From: Cyanobacteria bacterium SZAS LIN-3
GTDB lineage: Bacteria > Cyanobacteriota > Vampirovibrionia > Obscuribacterales > Obscuribacteraceae
DNA: 64,000 nt
Direction of reading: 5' to 3'
Assembly: GCA_018266215.1 (NCBI GenBank)
Contig: JAFEAV010000022.1
Span: 16,312 to 80,311, forward strand
The notes beneath the pieces are model-generated. The model saw only the letters and a program-made list of their open reading frames with translations. It was not told the origin of the DNA and ran no database searches. A program made the translations under genes and the position numbers. Shown in pieces: positions 8,307 through 15,625 of the stretch; position 1 is the first letter of the stretch; every line of letters begins with the position of its first letter.

Positions 8307-9194
8307 TCAGGACCCACCCTTTTCCCAGGCAGTAAGCCAGTCGAAGAACGCACGAGCCTCCTTCGTGAAAGCAAGGGCGTGCACCAGGCAGAGTGTCGAA
8401 CCGGCATAAGTCGAGTAGTTCATCCTGGGTTGGTGACACAAAGTACTGGCCTTATCCAGCACCGATCTACCGTCCTCCCGATCACCGTCGTAAGCACCGG
8501 TAGGCTGACCACCCACCCAGTCGTGATACGCGTAATGACGCATCCAGCCATTGCTCTGGTGATAGTGGCGCCGACGCTGAGCTTGTATGTTGAGAAGATT
8601 TTGCTGCAACTCAACCATATCCCGGTGAAAGTCGGCCGCCAGCAAAGAGGCCCTTTCCAGCCCGGCGATGCCAGCTTCAGTGAAGAGAAGATCGTCCCCG
8701 GTGACAAGCTTGGAGATTTCATCAAACCTGTGGACAATCACCTTAACGGCTGAGGCGGTCTTAGCTGAGAGTCGGTCGCGCTCGAGCCGATTGAGTGCTT
8801 CTCCCAGGTCTCTGGCGCAGTGACTCAGCAGGCCCACGCTGGAGTCGTATGCGTCGGACATCAATTGTTTGAGATCGGGAAGTTCATCTTTGTCGATGAG
8901 CATCGGCGTGCCACTGTTATCTGAGCCGAGGAAGCCAAGGATGACCCGGCTGTCAAAATACCAGTCCATGCCCTCGTTCACCGTTCGTTTGCACTTGGTT
9001 CGGCAGCGAGCGATAAAGTCCTGCCGCAATTGCTCGCGCGTAACACCGGGTAACTCTGCCATGCGGGAGTGCCAGTCAACAACCAGAAATGGCCGGCCGT
9101 GCAAGTTTTCGAAAGTCGTATGCAGCCGACGGACCTGGCCGGCGAGGGGATGCTTTAATGCGTGGCTAGCGTTTTTAGATTGCGAAGAGCTCAT
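8307..9194 (-). CDS. Hypothetical cytosolic protein, 295 aa, His/Trp-rich C-terminal motif
   Basis: No family is recognised. The chain is mainly helical, without signal peptide or membrane segment. A central helical region (LLSHCARDLGEALNRLERDRL) is followed by a stretch dense in aromatic and histidine residues, RRRHYHQSNGWMRHYAYHDW, which could bind metal or nucleic acid. A second basic cluster (RCRTKCKRTVNEG) lies near residue 70. The ATG at 9194 has no strong ribosome site, so a start a few codons further in is possible. It stands alone between a terminator downstream and a large inverted repeat upstream. Confidence 0.7.
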   Translation of the reverse strand: MSSSQSKNASHALKHPLAGQVRRLHTTFENLHGRPFLVVDWHSRMAELPGVTREQLRQDFIARCRTKCKRTVNEGMDWYFDSRVILGFLGSDNSGTPMLIDKDELPDLKQLMSDAYDSSVGLLSHCARDLGEALNRLERDRLSAKTASAVKVIVHRFDEISKLVTGDDLLFTEAGIAGLERASLLAADFHRDMVELQQNLLNIQAQRRRHYHQSNGWMRHYAYHDWVGGQPTGAYDGDREDGRSVLDKASTLCHQPRMNYSTYAGSTLCLVHALAFTKEARAFFDWLTAWEKGGS

Positions 9195-9273
9195 GTGAAA
9201 TCTAATTTCTCAGTAACCGTTTGCTGAACATTGTTTAGCGCTGCCGTAAGGCGGCGTATTGATTCTCCACCCT

Positions 9274-9357
9274 TTACACACAAATCCTGAACAGACAAGG
9301 TCTTCCGCCTCACTGCATGTGAGAAAAAAGACCTTGTCTGGGCGGTGGAATGTGTAA
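9274..9357. repeat. Nested inverted repeat, about 84 bp
   Basis: Three concentric arms are visible: TTACACA (9274-9280) with TGTGTAA (9351-9357); the perfect 13-mer CAGACAAGGTCTT (9292-9304) with its complement (9328-9340); and CTCAC/GTGAG around a TGCAT loop in the centre. Transcribed, it would fold into a long hairpin in the leader of the 8307-9194 gene. It could equally be a small miniature element; no target-site duplication was found and no second copy was noticed in the window. Confidence 0.7.
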
Positions 9358-9628
9358 GTTTTGATACCAGCGGAATGCGTGAAAAGAGTAGAAGGTGATC
9401 TCATGCTAACAGACCTATTTGCTGGTTTAAAACGATTCCAACAGCGCCGCACGACTGACATCGTATTTACCACATGCAAAAGCATCTGACATAAATGCAA
9501 GAACCGGACGAAGTCGCGCGGCTCTGCAAGCCAATTTCGACCACAAAAGTTGCCGGCGCAATTGTTTCACCAGTGTGAAAAACTGCTGCCACCGAATTTC
9601 CACTGCATGCCGTAGTAAGTTAATCCCA

Positions 9629-9679
9629 AAGAGAAAACGCTGAAATCATGCGGATCCGCAGATTAAAGCATTTTCTCTT
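9629..9679 (-). terminator. Hairpin terminator after the alpha/beta hydrolase gene
   Basis: AAGAGAAAACGCT pairs with AGCATTTTCTCTT with one mismatch, enclosing the perfect palindrome TGCGGATCCGCA. On the minus strand the structure ends in a T-rich run and lies about 28 bp after the hydrolase stop, as expected for an intrinsic terminator. Confidence 0.7.
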
Positions 9680-9706
9680 CCGAGCAGAGGCAAGTTGCGG
9701 ACTGTT

Positions 9707-10585
9707 TCATTTGAGGGTCTGAAGAAAAATTTTCAAGCTGTTCACAAATTTTTCGGCGTCGCGCGGATCAACACTGACGTGGCCGGAATGTGGGCAAACC
9801 ACAAATGTCTTGGGCCCTGCAGCTCTGGCAAAAATTTTCTGCGAATGCTTGAGGCCGATGATCGTATCAGCCGCTCCGTGCATCACCAGTAGTGGCACAT
9901 GCGGTTGTTCAACAATAGCCACATTATCGAGGGACGGCGATTTTGGGAAAAGCAAGCGGGGATAGATCCTCAAAAACGGCACCTTCTCGTAGGCAATATC
10001 GGGCAGCGAAGAAAAGCCGGATTGCAGGATAAGACCACTGGCGGCACGAACGGTCGAGACATGCGACGCCACTGTCGTACCCAGAGAAACCCCGTAGAGC
10101 ACAATCTGCCGACTGCTGTAACCAAGGGTCTTGGTAACGTAATCGTAGGCATTCTCACCATCCTGGCAAATATGCTCAATCGTGGGTTTCCCCTGACTGA
10201 GCCCAAATCCGCGCGGCTCATAGACAAAAACGGAAGCACCACTGGCAAGCAGGGCCTGGAAAAATTCCAGTCGCTTGGGAATATCACCGGCATTGCCCGG
10301 AAACAAGATATAAATCTTGTCGGCACCGGGCCGCACAAAGAGCCAGCCACGCAACTGATTGCCGTCCTTAGCCGAGAACCAGAGCTGATGATTGGGCACG
10401 TCGTGAAAAGCATTGAGCGCGGCAATATGAGCGGAGTCACCGCGTTCCTTGTCCGGGTGGAAGAGCTTTGACGTGTAAAGACCGGGGAGAAATCGCGGAG
10501 AAGAAATCACCCAGGCAACGATGATTGCCAGCAGTACGACGGCAATCCGGCGCGCTTTAACGACGCCTCTAAGTTTCTTTGACAT
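9707..10585 (-). CDS. Membrane-anchored alpha/beta hydrolase
   Basis: The 292-residue protein starts with a positively charged tail and one membrane segment (about residues 12-32), then a hydrolase fold. The nucleophile elbow GVSLG holds the predicted catalytic serine, the acid lies in HGAADTIIG, and the histidine is in CPHSGH. The YEPRGFGLSQG stretch is the usual oxyanion-side loop. Relatives (BEM46/ABHD13-like, serine aminopeptidase-like lid) hydrolyse esters or peptides, but the substrate is unknown. A paralogue with the same layout lies at 52482-53420 and shares GVSLGT and the LLRIYP motif. The small membrane-protein gene lies 48 bp upstream on the same strand. Confidence 0.88.
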   Translation of the reverse strand: MSKKLRGVVKARRIAVVLLAIIVAWVISSPRFLPGLYTSKLFHPDKERGDSAHIAALNAFHDVPNHQLWFSAKDGNQLRGWLFVRPGADKIYILFPGNAGDIPKRLEFFQALLASGASVFVYEPRGFGLSQGKPTIEHICQDGENAYDYVTKTLGYSSRQIVLYGVSLGTTVASHVSTVRAASGLILQSGFSSLPDIAYEKVPFLRIYPRLLFPKSPSLDNVAIVEQPHVPLLVMHGAADTIIGLKHSQKIFARAAGPKTFVVCPHSGHVSVDPRDAEKFVNSLKIFLQTLK

Positions 10586-10633
10586 ACAAAAACGTTTATG
10601 GTGTTAAAAATTCGAGCTTGCTTTCCCGGCTGA

Positions 10634-10786
10634 TCAGCCCTTGCGGAAAGCGCTCACAAAAGCCCAGAAAACACCGGCCTCGATAATGAGTACGAGGGCC
10701 TTGGACCAGTTGTTGTAAGGCACGTAGGCCTCAACGACAAGCAACGCCACGGCGCATACGCCCATGACGGTAATTTCTCGTTTCAT
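10634..10786 (-). CDS. Small hydrophobic membrane protein, 50 aa
   Basis: This short frame begins ATG AAA CGA at 10786 and ends in TGA at 10634. The product has a basic start (MKRE), a hydrophobic helix (VMGVCAVALLVVEAYV), a short polar turn (PYNNWSK), a second hydrophobic helix (ALVLIIEAGVFWAFVSAF) and the basic end RKG. The symmetric layout, positive on both ends, suggests a two-helix membrane hairpin. No strong ribosome site is visible. It lies 48 bp upstream of the hydrolase gene on the same strand and is probably in its transcript. The family is not recognised; the topology itself argues against chance. Confidence 0.6.
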   Translation of the reverse strand: MKREITVMGVCAVALLVVEAYVPYNNWSKALVLIIEAGVFWAFVSAFRKG

Positions 10787-10955
10787 AAATAAATGGGGTT
10801 TAGTTGATTGAATCCTGGGAGTCGGAAGAAAGAGTTTATAGAAACACCTTACGGCCTCGGACGGTCACGACAAACCCTTGGCAGGCCAAAACACACGCCC
10901 TGAGCGGCAATACGCCTGAGCCAGTTGAGTAGCTTTAGAGCTGGCGCAACCGGCG

Positions 10956-11186
10956 CTAGCGACCGCTGCGACCGGCCTGATGCCCATGGGAAGATTTTGC
11001 CGCATTATCAGCCTTCACCTGGCGACTGTTTTCAACAGCCCGGTGACGGTCGCGACAGATCTCGCGATTGAGCCGGCTGTCACTGGTCAGGACAATGTGC
11101 CGGTGAGAGTGAAAATCCCAGGCCACGGCCGGCAGCGCAAACGCAGACAAACAGAGAAGTGCGCCCAGAGTAAGATAGGCATTCAT
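10956..11186 (-). CDS. Small secreted basic protein, 76 aa
   Basis: From ATG 11186 the product has a clear signal peptide (MNAYLTLGALLCLSAFALPAVA, cleavage after AVA). It is followed by a short hydrophilic basic mature part with several histidines (WDFHSHRHIVL, RDRHR, SSHGHQ). The longer frame from 11213 adds nine residues that spoil the signal, so the inner ATG is preferred. There is no ribosome site of note. Function is unknown; the histidines could bind metal. It sits between the 50-residue membrane protein and the TerC-like gene, all on the minus strand. Confidence 0.6.
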   Translation of the reverse strand: MNAYLTLGALLCLSAFALPAVAWDFHSHRHIVLTSDSRLNREICRDRHRAVENSRQVKADNAAKSSHGHQAGRSGR

Positions 11187-11288
11187 GTTTGAGTTCACTG
11201 TCCGGCACCTCACAGCACAAACTGCTCACACTGCATACTCTGCTCTATTTCCGTGAGCGATTCGTGAGGATCAGACCGGCCCTGACCC

Positions 11289-12290
11289 TTATTTTTCCTG
11301 CAGGGCATACCCCAGATAAATAGGCTGAACAATGCCCTGATCGAAGAAGCGATACTGTCCGCAATTGTGACAGATGGAGGAGTTCGGCTTCTGTTCGACA
11401 CCGCATGACGAGCAACTGAGATTGGCTTTTTCGGTCGGCACCGCCGTCAGGACAGCCTGTTTCAGCGGCTGAAACTCCGACGGGGCAGCGACTTTATTGC
11501 CGGACTGGCGCAAATTGGATTTGTCCACACCCTCGATTGTCTGCACCAGATGAGTGTCCAGACTCTTCCATTTGATGCCGACATTCATGGTCTTCTTGTA
11601 GCGGGCGCGATCATCAGCGCGCATCTTCTGCAGTTTTTTATCGAGAAAATCAAACACCGCCCCCATCAAAACAAAGACGAGCAAAGCGATTTTGGGAATG
11701 TGCGTGCCGCCGCCATCCAGAATCAGATTGACGCCCATGAGGCCGATGATGACATAGGCGATCAAAGGCACCCGCGGATTGGCCTGGAGCCAGGTATGCA
11801 TAGGGGCGTGGAAAAGCATGATGCAAACCGAGGCGCTGACCATGGCAGCCACAGCCAGATTGAAACTGCTGGTCATGGCCACAGCGGCAATAACAGTATC
11901 CAGAGAGAGAAATGCATCGGCAATGAGAAAACTAAAGAGACTCGTGGGCTTGCGCTTTTGTCTGGAAACATTGCCAAGTCGCTGCGGCACCCGGCCGCGC
12001 AGGTAGTTAAAAAACAGTCCCACAGCAACAATAATCAAGAACAAACCGGCGAACTGCTCGGCGATGTTGTGCGTAGCTGCTGTGGAAACAGCCTTAAAAT
12101 TTGCCAGAGCATGAAAGAGGAAATAGACCAGTCCCACGCGCACACCCAGGGCCATTGCGTGCGGTACCTGCCCTCTACACCAGGGTGTATCGGGCAGGCC
12201 TGCCGCGGCCTCCTGTAGGGCCGTAAGGTTGTCTATCTCCAGCACTCCTTCCAGGAGCAGAAGGGCGATAAAAAGCAAGAACATTTCCAT
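11289..12290 (-). CDS. TerC-family integral membrane protein with C-terminal zinc ribbon
   Basis: The N-terminal two-thirds are 7-8 membrane helices with the two TerC signatures: LLLLEGVLEIDNLTAL in the first helix and SFLIADAFLSLDTVIAAVA in the middle. The acidic residues of these motifs are thought to carry metal ions, and TerC relatives are linked to manganese efflux and loading of exported proteins. The last 45 residues are soluble and hold CSSC-x10-CHNC, a rubredoxin-like zinc ribbon not usual in TerC. The start is placed at ATG 12290 directly before the first helix; a GTG at 12347 would add 19 residues. It may be a metal exporter with a cytosolic metal-sensing tail. Confidence 0.85.
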   Translation of the reverse strand: MEMFLLFIALLLLEGVLEIDNLTALQEAAAGLPDTPWCRGQVPHAMALGVRVGLVYFLFHALANFKAVSTAATHNIAEQFAGLFLIIVAVGLFFNYLRGRVPQRLGNVSRQKRKPTSLFSFLIADAFLSLDTVIAAVAMTSSFNLAVAAMVSASVCIMLFHAPMHTWLQANPRVPLIAYVIIGLMGVNLILDGGGTHIPKIALLVFVLMGAVFDFLDKKLQKMRADDRARYKKTMNVGIKWKSLDTHLVQTIEGVDKSNLRQSGNKVAAPSEFQPLKQAVLTAVPTEKANLSCSSCGVEQKPNSSICHNCGQYRFFDQGIVQPIYLGYALQEK

Positions 12291-12554
12291 TTTTTTTGAC
12301 CACTGTTTGATTGGGCCCGACTCGCTTCGCGTGACCCGGACGATCACTCGAAAGCAACACTTTAAACTGACTACTTAGATGACTGATTGACTGCGGACCA
12401 CCGGTCCAGGATGCCTCATTTGCCTCGCCATCGGCGCCGACAACTGCTTTCAGCATACGCCCGCCGCCGCCGGCTGCATAGGGCACTTCTTGTATGGCGC
12501 CCAACAAAACCGATTAAGGCTTTGTGAATCTTGCCGCATCAGGAATGGAAATCT

Positions 12555-12579
12555 CGGGTAAACCCAATTTTTTTACCCG
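12555..12579. repeat. Short hairpin upstream of small membrane-protein gene
   Basis: CGGGTAAA pairs with TTTACCCG around a nine-base loop, 25 bp upstream of the 12604 start codon. It could be a leader hairpin or operator; nothing further can be said. Confidence 0.35.
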
Positions 12580-12603
12580 GCCCGGATTTGCTATCTTCGA
12601 TGT

Positions 12604-12903
12604 ATGAGACTGCCGTTCAACAAACATTTTGCTTACACGTGCATCGTGCGCCCCGTGGCCAAGGTCATCATCTGGCTGCCGCTGGCCTCGGTGCTCTTGC
12701 TCGCCGGCGGGCCACTGGCGCTGATAGTCAGTTTCCTCATATTTCTGGCCATCGTTGGTAACCTGATTTTCTCCTTCCCCAAATCACCACTGGAAAAAAG
12801 CCGCCTGACGAATCTCATCGCACGCCAGGGCTATGATAATCGGGCTCCTATTATGCCTTTTAGTATAAACGGACAAAAAAGAGATCGCTTTCAAAAGCCA
12901 TAA
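12604..12903 (+). CDS. Small membrane protein, 99 aa
   Basis: A basic start (MRLPFNKHF) is followed by two adjacent hydrophobic stretches (VIIWLPLASVLLLAGG and LALIVSFLIFLAIVGNLIFSF, residues about 20-58) and a basic hydrophilic tail. This fits a double-spanning inner-membrane protein. The ribosome site is weak. There is no recognised family. It is divergent from the TerC-like gene and converges with the GH130 gene 86 bp away. Confidence 0.55.
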   Translation: MRLPFNKHFAYTCIVRPVAKVIIWLPLASVLLLAGGPLALIVSFLIFLAIVGNLIFSFPKSPLEKSRLTNLIARQGYDNRAPIMPFSINGQKRDRFQKP

Positions 12904-12989
12904 GCAGCCTCACGCCTGACCCATAAACATTCCCTCTTCCTCGCAACAACGAGTGGAATGGTCATGGGCCAGACGGTTTTGGCGGCGCC

Positions 12990-14105
12990 TCAGAAGGTGA
13001 TCGTCAGGCGACAGCGGCCAATCAAACGGTCGGCCATGCCGTAATAGATGTCGAACACGTTCTCACCGAGATCGGGGCGAGCCACGATGCCGGTGGGGAA
13101 GACCACGTTGTTGACGATGCCTTCCAGCTCCTCCTTGGTCTCGGGCTTGAACAGCGGCTCGGGCGAGACGTAGTGGAGTTTGTGCAGGTCGTTGAGATCG
13201 TGAATCATCAAGCCGCCGGCATAGCGACTGTGATACTTCCCGTCCTCGCCCATGAACTGGTCGACGCCGTGGAAGATTTCCAACCAGCCCTGCTGCAGAC
13301 GAATCGGAGCGGTACCGCCGCCGACTTTGAAGTGACCCCAGGGCAGGGTGGGTTCCAGCACGACACGCGACTCGGCGACGGCGAGCACGTTGCGGATGTC
13401 CTCAAGCACGGGTGCCAGAGGGATGTAAGCGATGCGGACACACTGGCGCTTGCTCGGGGCCGCCTTGAGGGTGGTTTGCACCGCATCGAGACCATCGGCC
13501 GGCGCCAGGTTCGGCATCGGACGATGAAGCAGGGCCAGGCTCAGAGTCTTGTCGGGCGAAAGCACGACATCGGGGAAAAACGCCGCATCCTTGTCGTCCT
13601 TGGCCAGGCCAAATTCGTCGGGGATGCGCAAGAGGCCGAGGCGCTGCCACTTGTAACCATCTCGGGACATGGCCACGGCGATGCGCGGTCCATCGAAGCC
13701 GAAGGCGGTGTAGCAGAGCAAGTAGCAGTCGAGCACGGGGACAAAGGTCACGCGAGGGTCTTCGCAGCCTTCACCACCGACCATCTCGGATACGCCCTGG
13801 GCGTTGACCCGACGACGACGCTCGTAGCGCGACTGGGGGACCAGGGCGAAACCGACGCGTTCGAAAGGCGCCTCAACGCCATCGACCATGAGCGGTTTGC
13901 CATCGAGCCAGGGTTGACGAAGCATCTCGAGACGAGATTGATTGCCGTGGGCAACCGACCGCATCATCATCACGAGATTGCCCTTGCGGTCCTGGTAGAT
14001 GGCAGGGTTGAGAACTCCCTCGGCTTGATAACGGCCGTTGGGAGCGGCGACTACGCCGAGTCGCTCAATTTTGGTCGTGAGACCGGTGATATTAGAGTTT
14101 TGCAC
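12990..14105 (-). CDS. GH130-family glycoside phosphorylase/hydrolase
   Basis: The protein has the five-bladed beta-propeller pattern of GH130 (beta-mannosyl phosphorylases and mannosidases): NPAIYQDRKGNLVMMMR in blade one, EDPRVTFVPVLDCYLLCYTAF in blade two, ALLHRP in the middle, and GWLEIFHGV and YYGMAD near the end. The aspartate in EDPR (about residue 116) is the family's proton donor. The start is set at GTG 14105, because a perfect AGGAGG lies 9 nt upstream; a longer frame to 14213 has no ribosome site. It is probably cytosolic, acting on short mannosides. The phosphate-binding residues that separate phosphorylases from hydrolases cannot be assigned by eye. Confidence 0.88.
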   Translation of the reverse strand: MQNSNITGLTTKIERLGVVAAPNGRYQAEGVLNPAIYQDRKGNLVMMMRSVAHGNQSRLEMLRQPWLDGKPLMVDGVEAPFERVGFALVPQSRYERRRRVNAQGVSEMVGGEGCEDPRVTFVPVLDCYLLCYTAFGFDGPRIAVAMSRDGYKWQRLGLLRIPDEFGLAKDDKDAAFFPDVVLSPDKTLSLALLHRPMPNLAPADGLDAVQTTLKAAPSKRQCVRIAYIPLAPVLEDIRNVLAVAESRVVLEPTLPWGHFKVGGGTAPIRLQQGWLEIFHGVDQFMGEDGKYHSRYAGGLMIHDLNDLHKLHYVSPEPLFKPETKEELEGIVNNVVFPTGIVARPDLGENVFDIYYGMADRLIGRCRLTITF

Positions 14106-14114
14106 GTCAAATGA

Positions 14115-14120
14115 CCTCCT
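14115..14120 (-). promoter_or_regulatory. Shine-Dalgarno that fixes the GH130 start
   Basis: AGGAGG on the minus strand, 9 nt before GTG 14105. It rules out the upstream in-frame start at 14213. Confidence 0.85.
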
Positions 14121-14263
14121 AGCTGCACCTTGCAGCTTTACGACTTGGCTTGCATAAAACACAGCGTGAGCTTCCGCCGTCAAAACATTTGACGAAAGAA
14201 TCGAGAAACTCATGATGGGGCTTATGTAAGCTGGGTTTTAGAGAGTTTGTTGTTGCGAATTAC

Positions 14264-14378
14264 GGTGGAAGAGACCTTGAGCCTACACGGGAGGCCCGTG
14301 GATTCAAAATCTAAGAGCCTCCAGCTACGTGGGATCCGGGTCGATCAGGCAATGTTGACCATTGCGCCACCTAGCGCA
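14264..14378. ncRNA. Candidate structured, partly tRNA-like RNA
   Basis: The segment carries a run of perfect hairpins: CACGGG/CCCGTG (14286-14300), GGAGGC/GCCTCC (14290-14322) enclosing GATT/AATC, GCAATG/CATTGC (14349-14365) and TGCGC/GCGCA (14363-14378). GGTGG at 14264 can pair with CCACC at 14367-14371, closing a 108-nt domain. Read on the minus strand it begins GGTGGCGCAATGGT and contains TTTTGAATC, which recall a tRNA 5' end with D-loop and a tRNA-Gln anticodon loop. No full cloverleaf forms. It lies in the 507-bp gap between the divergent GH130 and receiver genes and could be a leader RNA, a tRNA-like decoy or a decayed tRNA. The rest of the gap shows no gene. Confidence 0.45.
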
Positions 14379-14601
14379 CAGAGAGAGCGAAAGACATTAG
14401 CGCGAGAGCTACTAAGACCTGTAAGGCTAAAATTTCGCGGATCTCGTGACTTAATTCAGTCTCATTTGTTAGCTTATAGTCCTACACTTTCCTCATCTGC
14501 TTTCAATTTTTTCAAAAAGCCACAAATTTCATTCACCACCGCGTATCCGCCGCCACAGACAATTTTCACTTTGTCGACCGCGGCGTCACGCCCTGAACCC
14601 A

Positions 14602-14607
14602 AAGGAG
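14602..14607 (+). promoter_or_regulatory. Shine-Dalgarno that fixes the receiver-protein start
   Basis: AAGGAGG ends 5 nt before ATG 14613. An open frame extends 366 bp upstream, but that part covers the hairpin region and is not coding. Confidence 0.85.
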
Positions 14608-14612
14608 GCGCT

Positions 14613-14912
14613 ATGACCACTGCACTCTTGATCGACGATATGCGCCACATCGATGGGGCCCACATCGTCCGCAACTTCAACGACGGCATCGCCGCTCTGC
14701 AATCGCAGCACTGGGACGTCCTCTACCTCGACCACGACCTGGCGGACTTCTCCGGCCCCGACGGCCGCGAGATGACCGGTTACGACGTGATGTGCTGGAT
14801 CGAGGCCAATCCCGAGCACCTGCCCGGCCAGATCATCATCGTCTCCAGCAACGCCAGCGGGCGTCCGCGCATGCAGATGGTGATCAACAAGCTCTACGGC
14901 AGGAGTTACTGA
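14613..14912 (+). CDS. Cyclic-phosphate processing receiver-domain protein (cREC-type), 99 aa
   Basis: The product is a single small receiver-like domain: TALLIDDMRHI at the first strand, WDVLYLDHDLADF at the third strand, the TGYDVMCWIEANPEHLP helix, and PGQIIIVSSNASGRPRMQMV near the end. This pattern belongs to the cyclic-phosphate processing receiver family, predicted to act on RNA ends carrying 2',3'-cyclic phosphate. Members are found in RNA-repair settings and in phages. Acidic residues of the DD and DHD motifs are retained. The start is fixed by AAGGAGG. No RNA ligase or cyclase gene lies nearby, but the structured RNA candidate directly upstream is suggestive. RNA-end processing is family knowledge plus inference. 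Confidence 0.8.
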   Translation: MTTALLIDDMRHIDGAHIVRNFNDGIAALQSQHWDVLYLDHDLADFSGPDGREMTGYDVMCWIEANPEHLPGQIIIVSSNASGRPRMQMVINKLYGRSY

Positions 14913-14935
14913 CGTTGTAAACCACAGACCGATCC

Positions 14936-14980
14936 GAAGTCCCGGGACCACAAGCTCGCCAGAGCCTGGTCCCGGGCTTC
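14936..14980 (+). terminator. Long GC-rich hairpin after the receiver gene
   Basis: GAAG(T)CCCGGGACCA pairs with TGGTCCCGGGCTTC with a single bulged T, and GCTC/GAGC continues the stem inside. It begins 24 bp after the stop. There is no T-run, so it may end transcription only partly or protect the 3' end. Confidence 0.6.
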
Positions 14981-15169
14981 CCGGCCGTGGTCAATGTGCT
15001 GCATTCTGGGCTCGTTTCATTTTGGTCTTTTATACTACGCGCTTTAGTATTACATTATAGATTCCAGTATTGTCGCCGGGACTAAAACAGCGATAAAATC
15101 TGCATTCAGTAAAGGGCCGACTCGCTCCAAAACTTTCGGCAAACTCATAACCTGACAGGGACCAGCACC

Positions 15170-15619
15170 TTGAATACAAGCAACAGAAACCAAACACTTG
15201 CCCAATCAGTCGCCGATGAGATGCTGAAACTGGACAAGCATGCGCAACATCTGGGCATCCAACTGAAGGAAGTCAGCGGCGGCTACAGCGAACTGACAAT
15301 GGTCGTCCGGGACGACATGGTCAACGGTCTGGGCATCTGTCACGGCGGCGTCACCTTCGCCCTGGCTGATACGGCTTTCGCCCTGGCCTGCAACTCCCGC
15401 AATCAGCGCACCCTGGCTTTCAACTGCACTATCACCTACAGCGCCCCCGCCCACGTCGGAGATGTGCTCACGGCCGTGGCGCAAGAACAGGTTTTGAACG
15501 GCAAAACAGGCATCTATGACGTTGTGATCATGAACCAGCACCTGGAAAAAATAGTCATGTTCCGTGGCGTCTCCTACCGCACCCGTCAGCAAATCGTCAG
15601 CGGCCTCCGGGGCAGTTAG
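15170..15619 (+). CDS. paaI: PaaI-family hotdog thioesterase
   Basis: The 149-residue protein matches the PaaI hotdog fold along its length. NGLGICHGGVTFALADTAFA contains the HGG and D residues of the active site, followed by ACNS, the TIDF-equivalent TITYSAPA, and the FRGVSYR end. PaaI hydrolyses aryl-CoA thioesters, in phenylacetate breakdown or as a rescue enzyme freeing trapped CoA. No other phenylacetate gene is present, so a general CoA-recycling role is more likely. The start is TTG 15170 with AGGGA 8 nt upstream. The next gene begins 7 bp after the stop, so this is probably the first gene of the operon leading into the TPR/VWA genes. Confidence 0.88.
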   Translation: MNTSNRNQTLAQSVADEMLKLDKHAQHLGIQLKEVSGGYSELTMVVRDDMVNGLGICHGGVTFALADTAFALACNSRNQRTLAFNCTITYSAPAHVGDVLTAVAQEQVLNGKTGIYDVVIMNQHLEKIVMFRGVSYRTRQQIVSGLRGS

Positions 15620-15625
15620 GCTTGC

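Larger units (their letters stand above)
9195..9706. other. Non-coding stretch between minus-strand genes
   Basis: There is no convincing gene here. A 96-codon minus-strand frame at 9210-9500 runs straight through the inverted repeat and has no coding character. The stretch holds the large imperfect palindrome at 9274-9357 and the terminator hairpin at 9629-9679, listed separately. Confidence 0.6.

Noticed and set aside
9210..9500. 96-codon minus-strand frame upstream of the 8307-9194 gene
   Set aside because: It reads through the nested inverted repeat, has no ribosome site and no coding-like composition.
14264..14371. A regular tRNA-Gln gene on the minus strand
   Set aside because: The 5' end and anticodon-like loop look familiar, but D-, anticodon- and T-stems do not pair and the length is 108 nt.
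14247..14612. N-terminal extension of the receiver protein
   Set aside because: The frame is open by chance through the hairpin region; the family start and AAGGAGG place the start at 14613.
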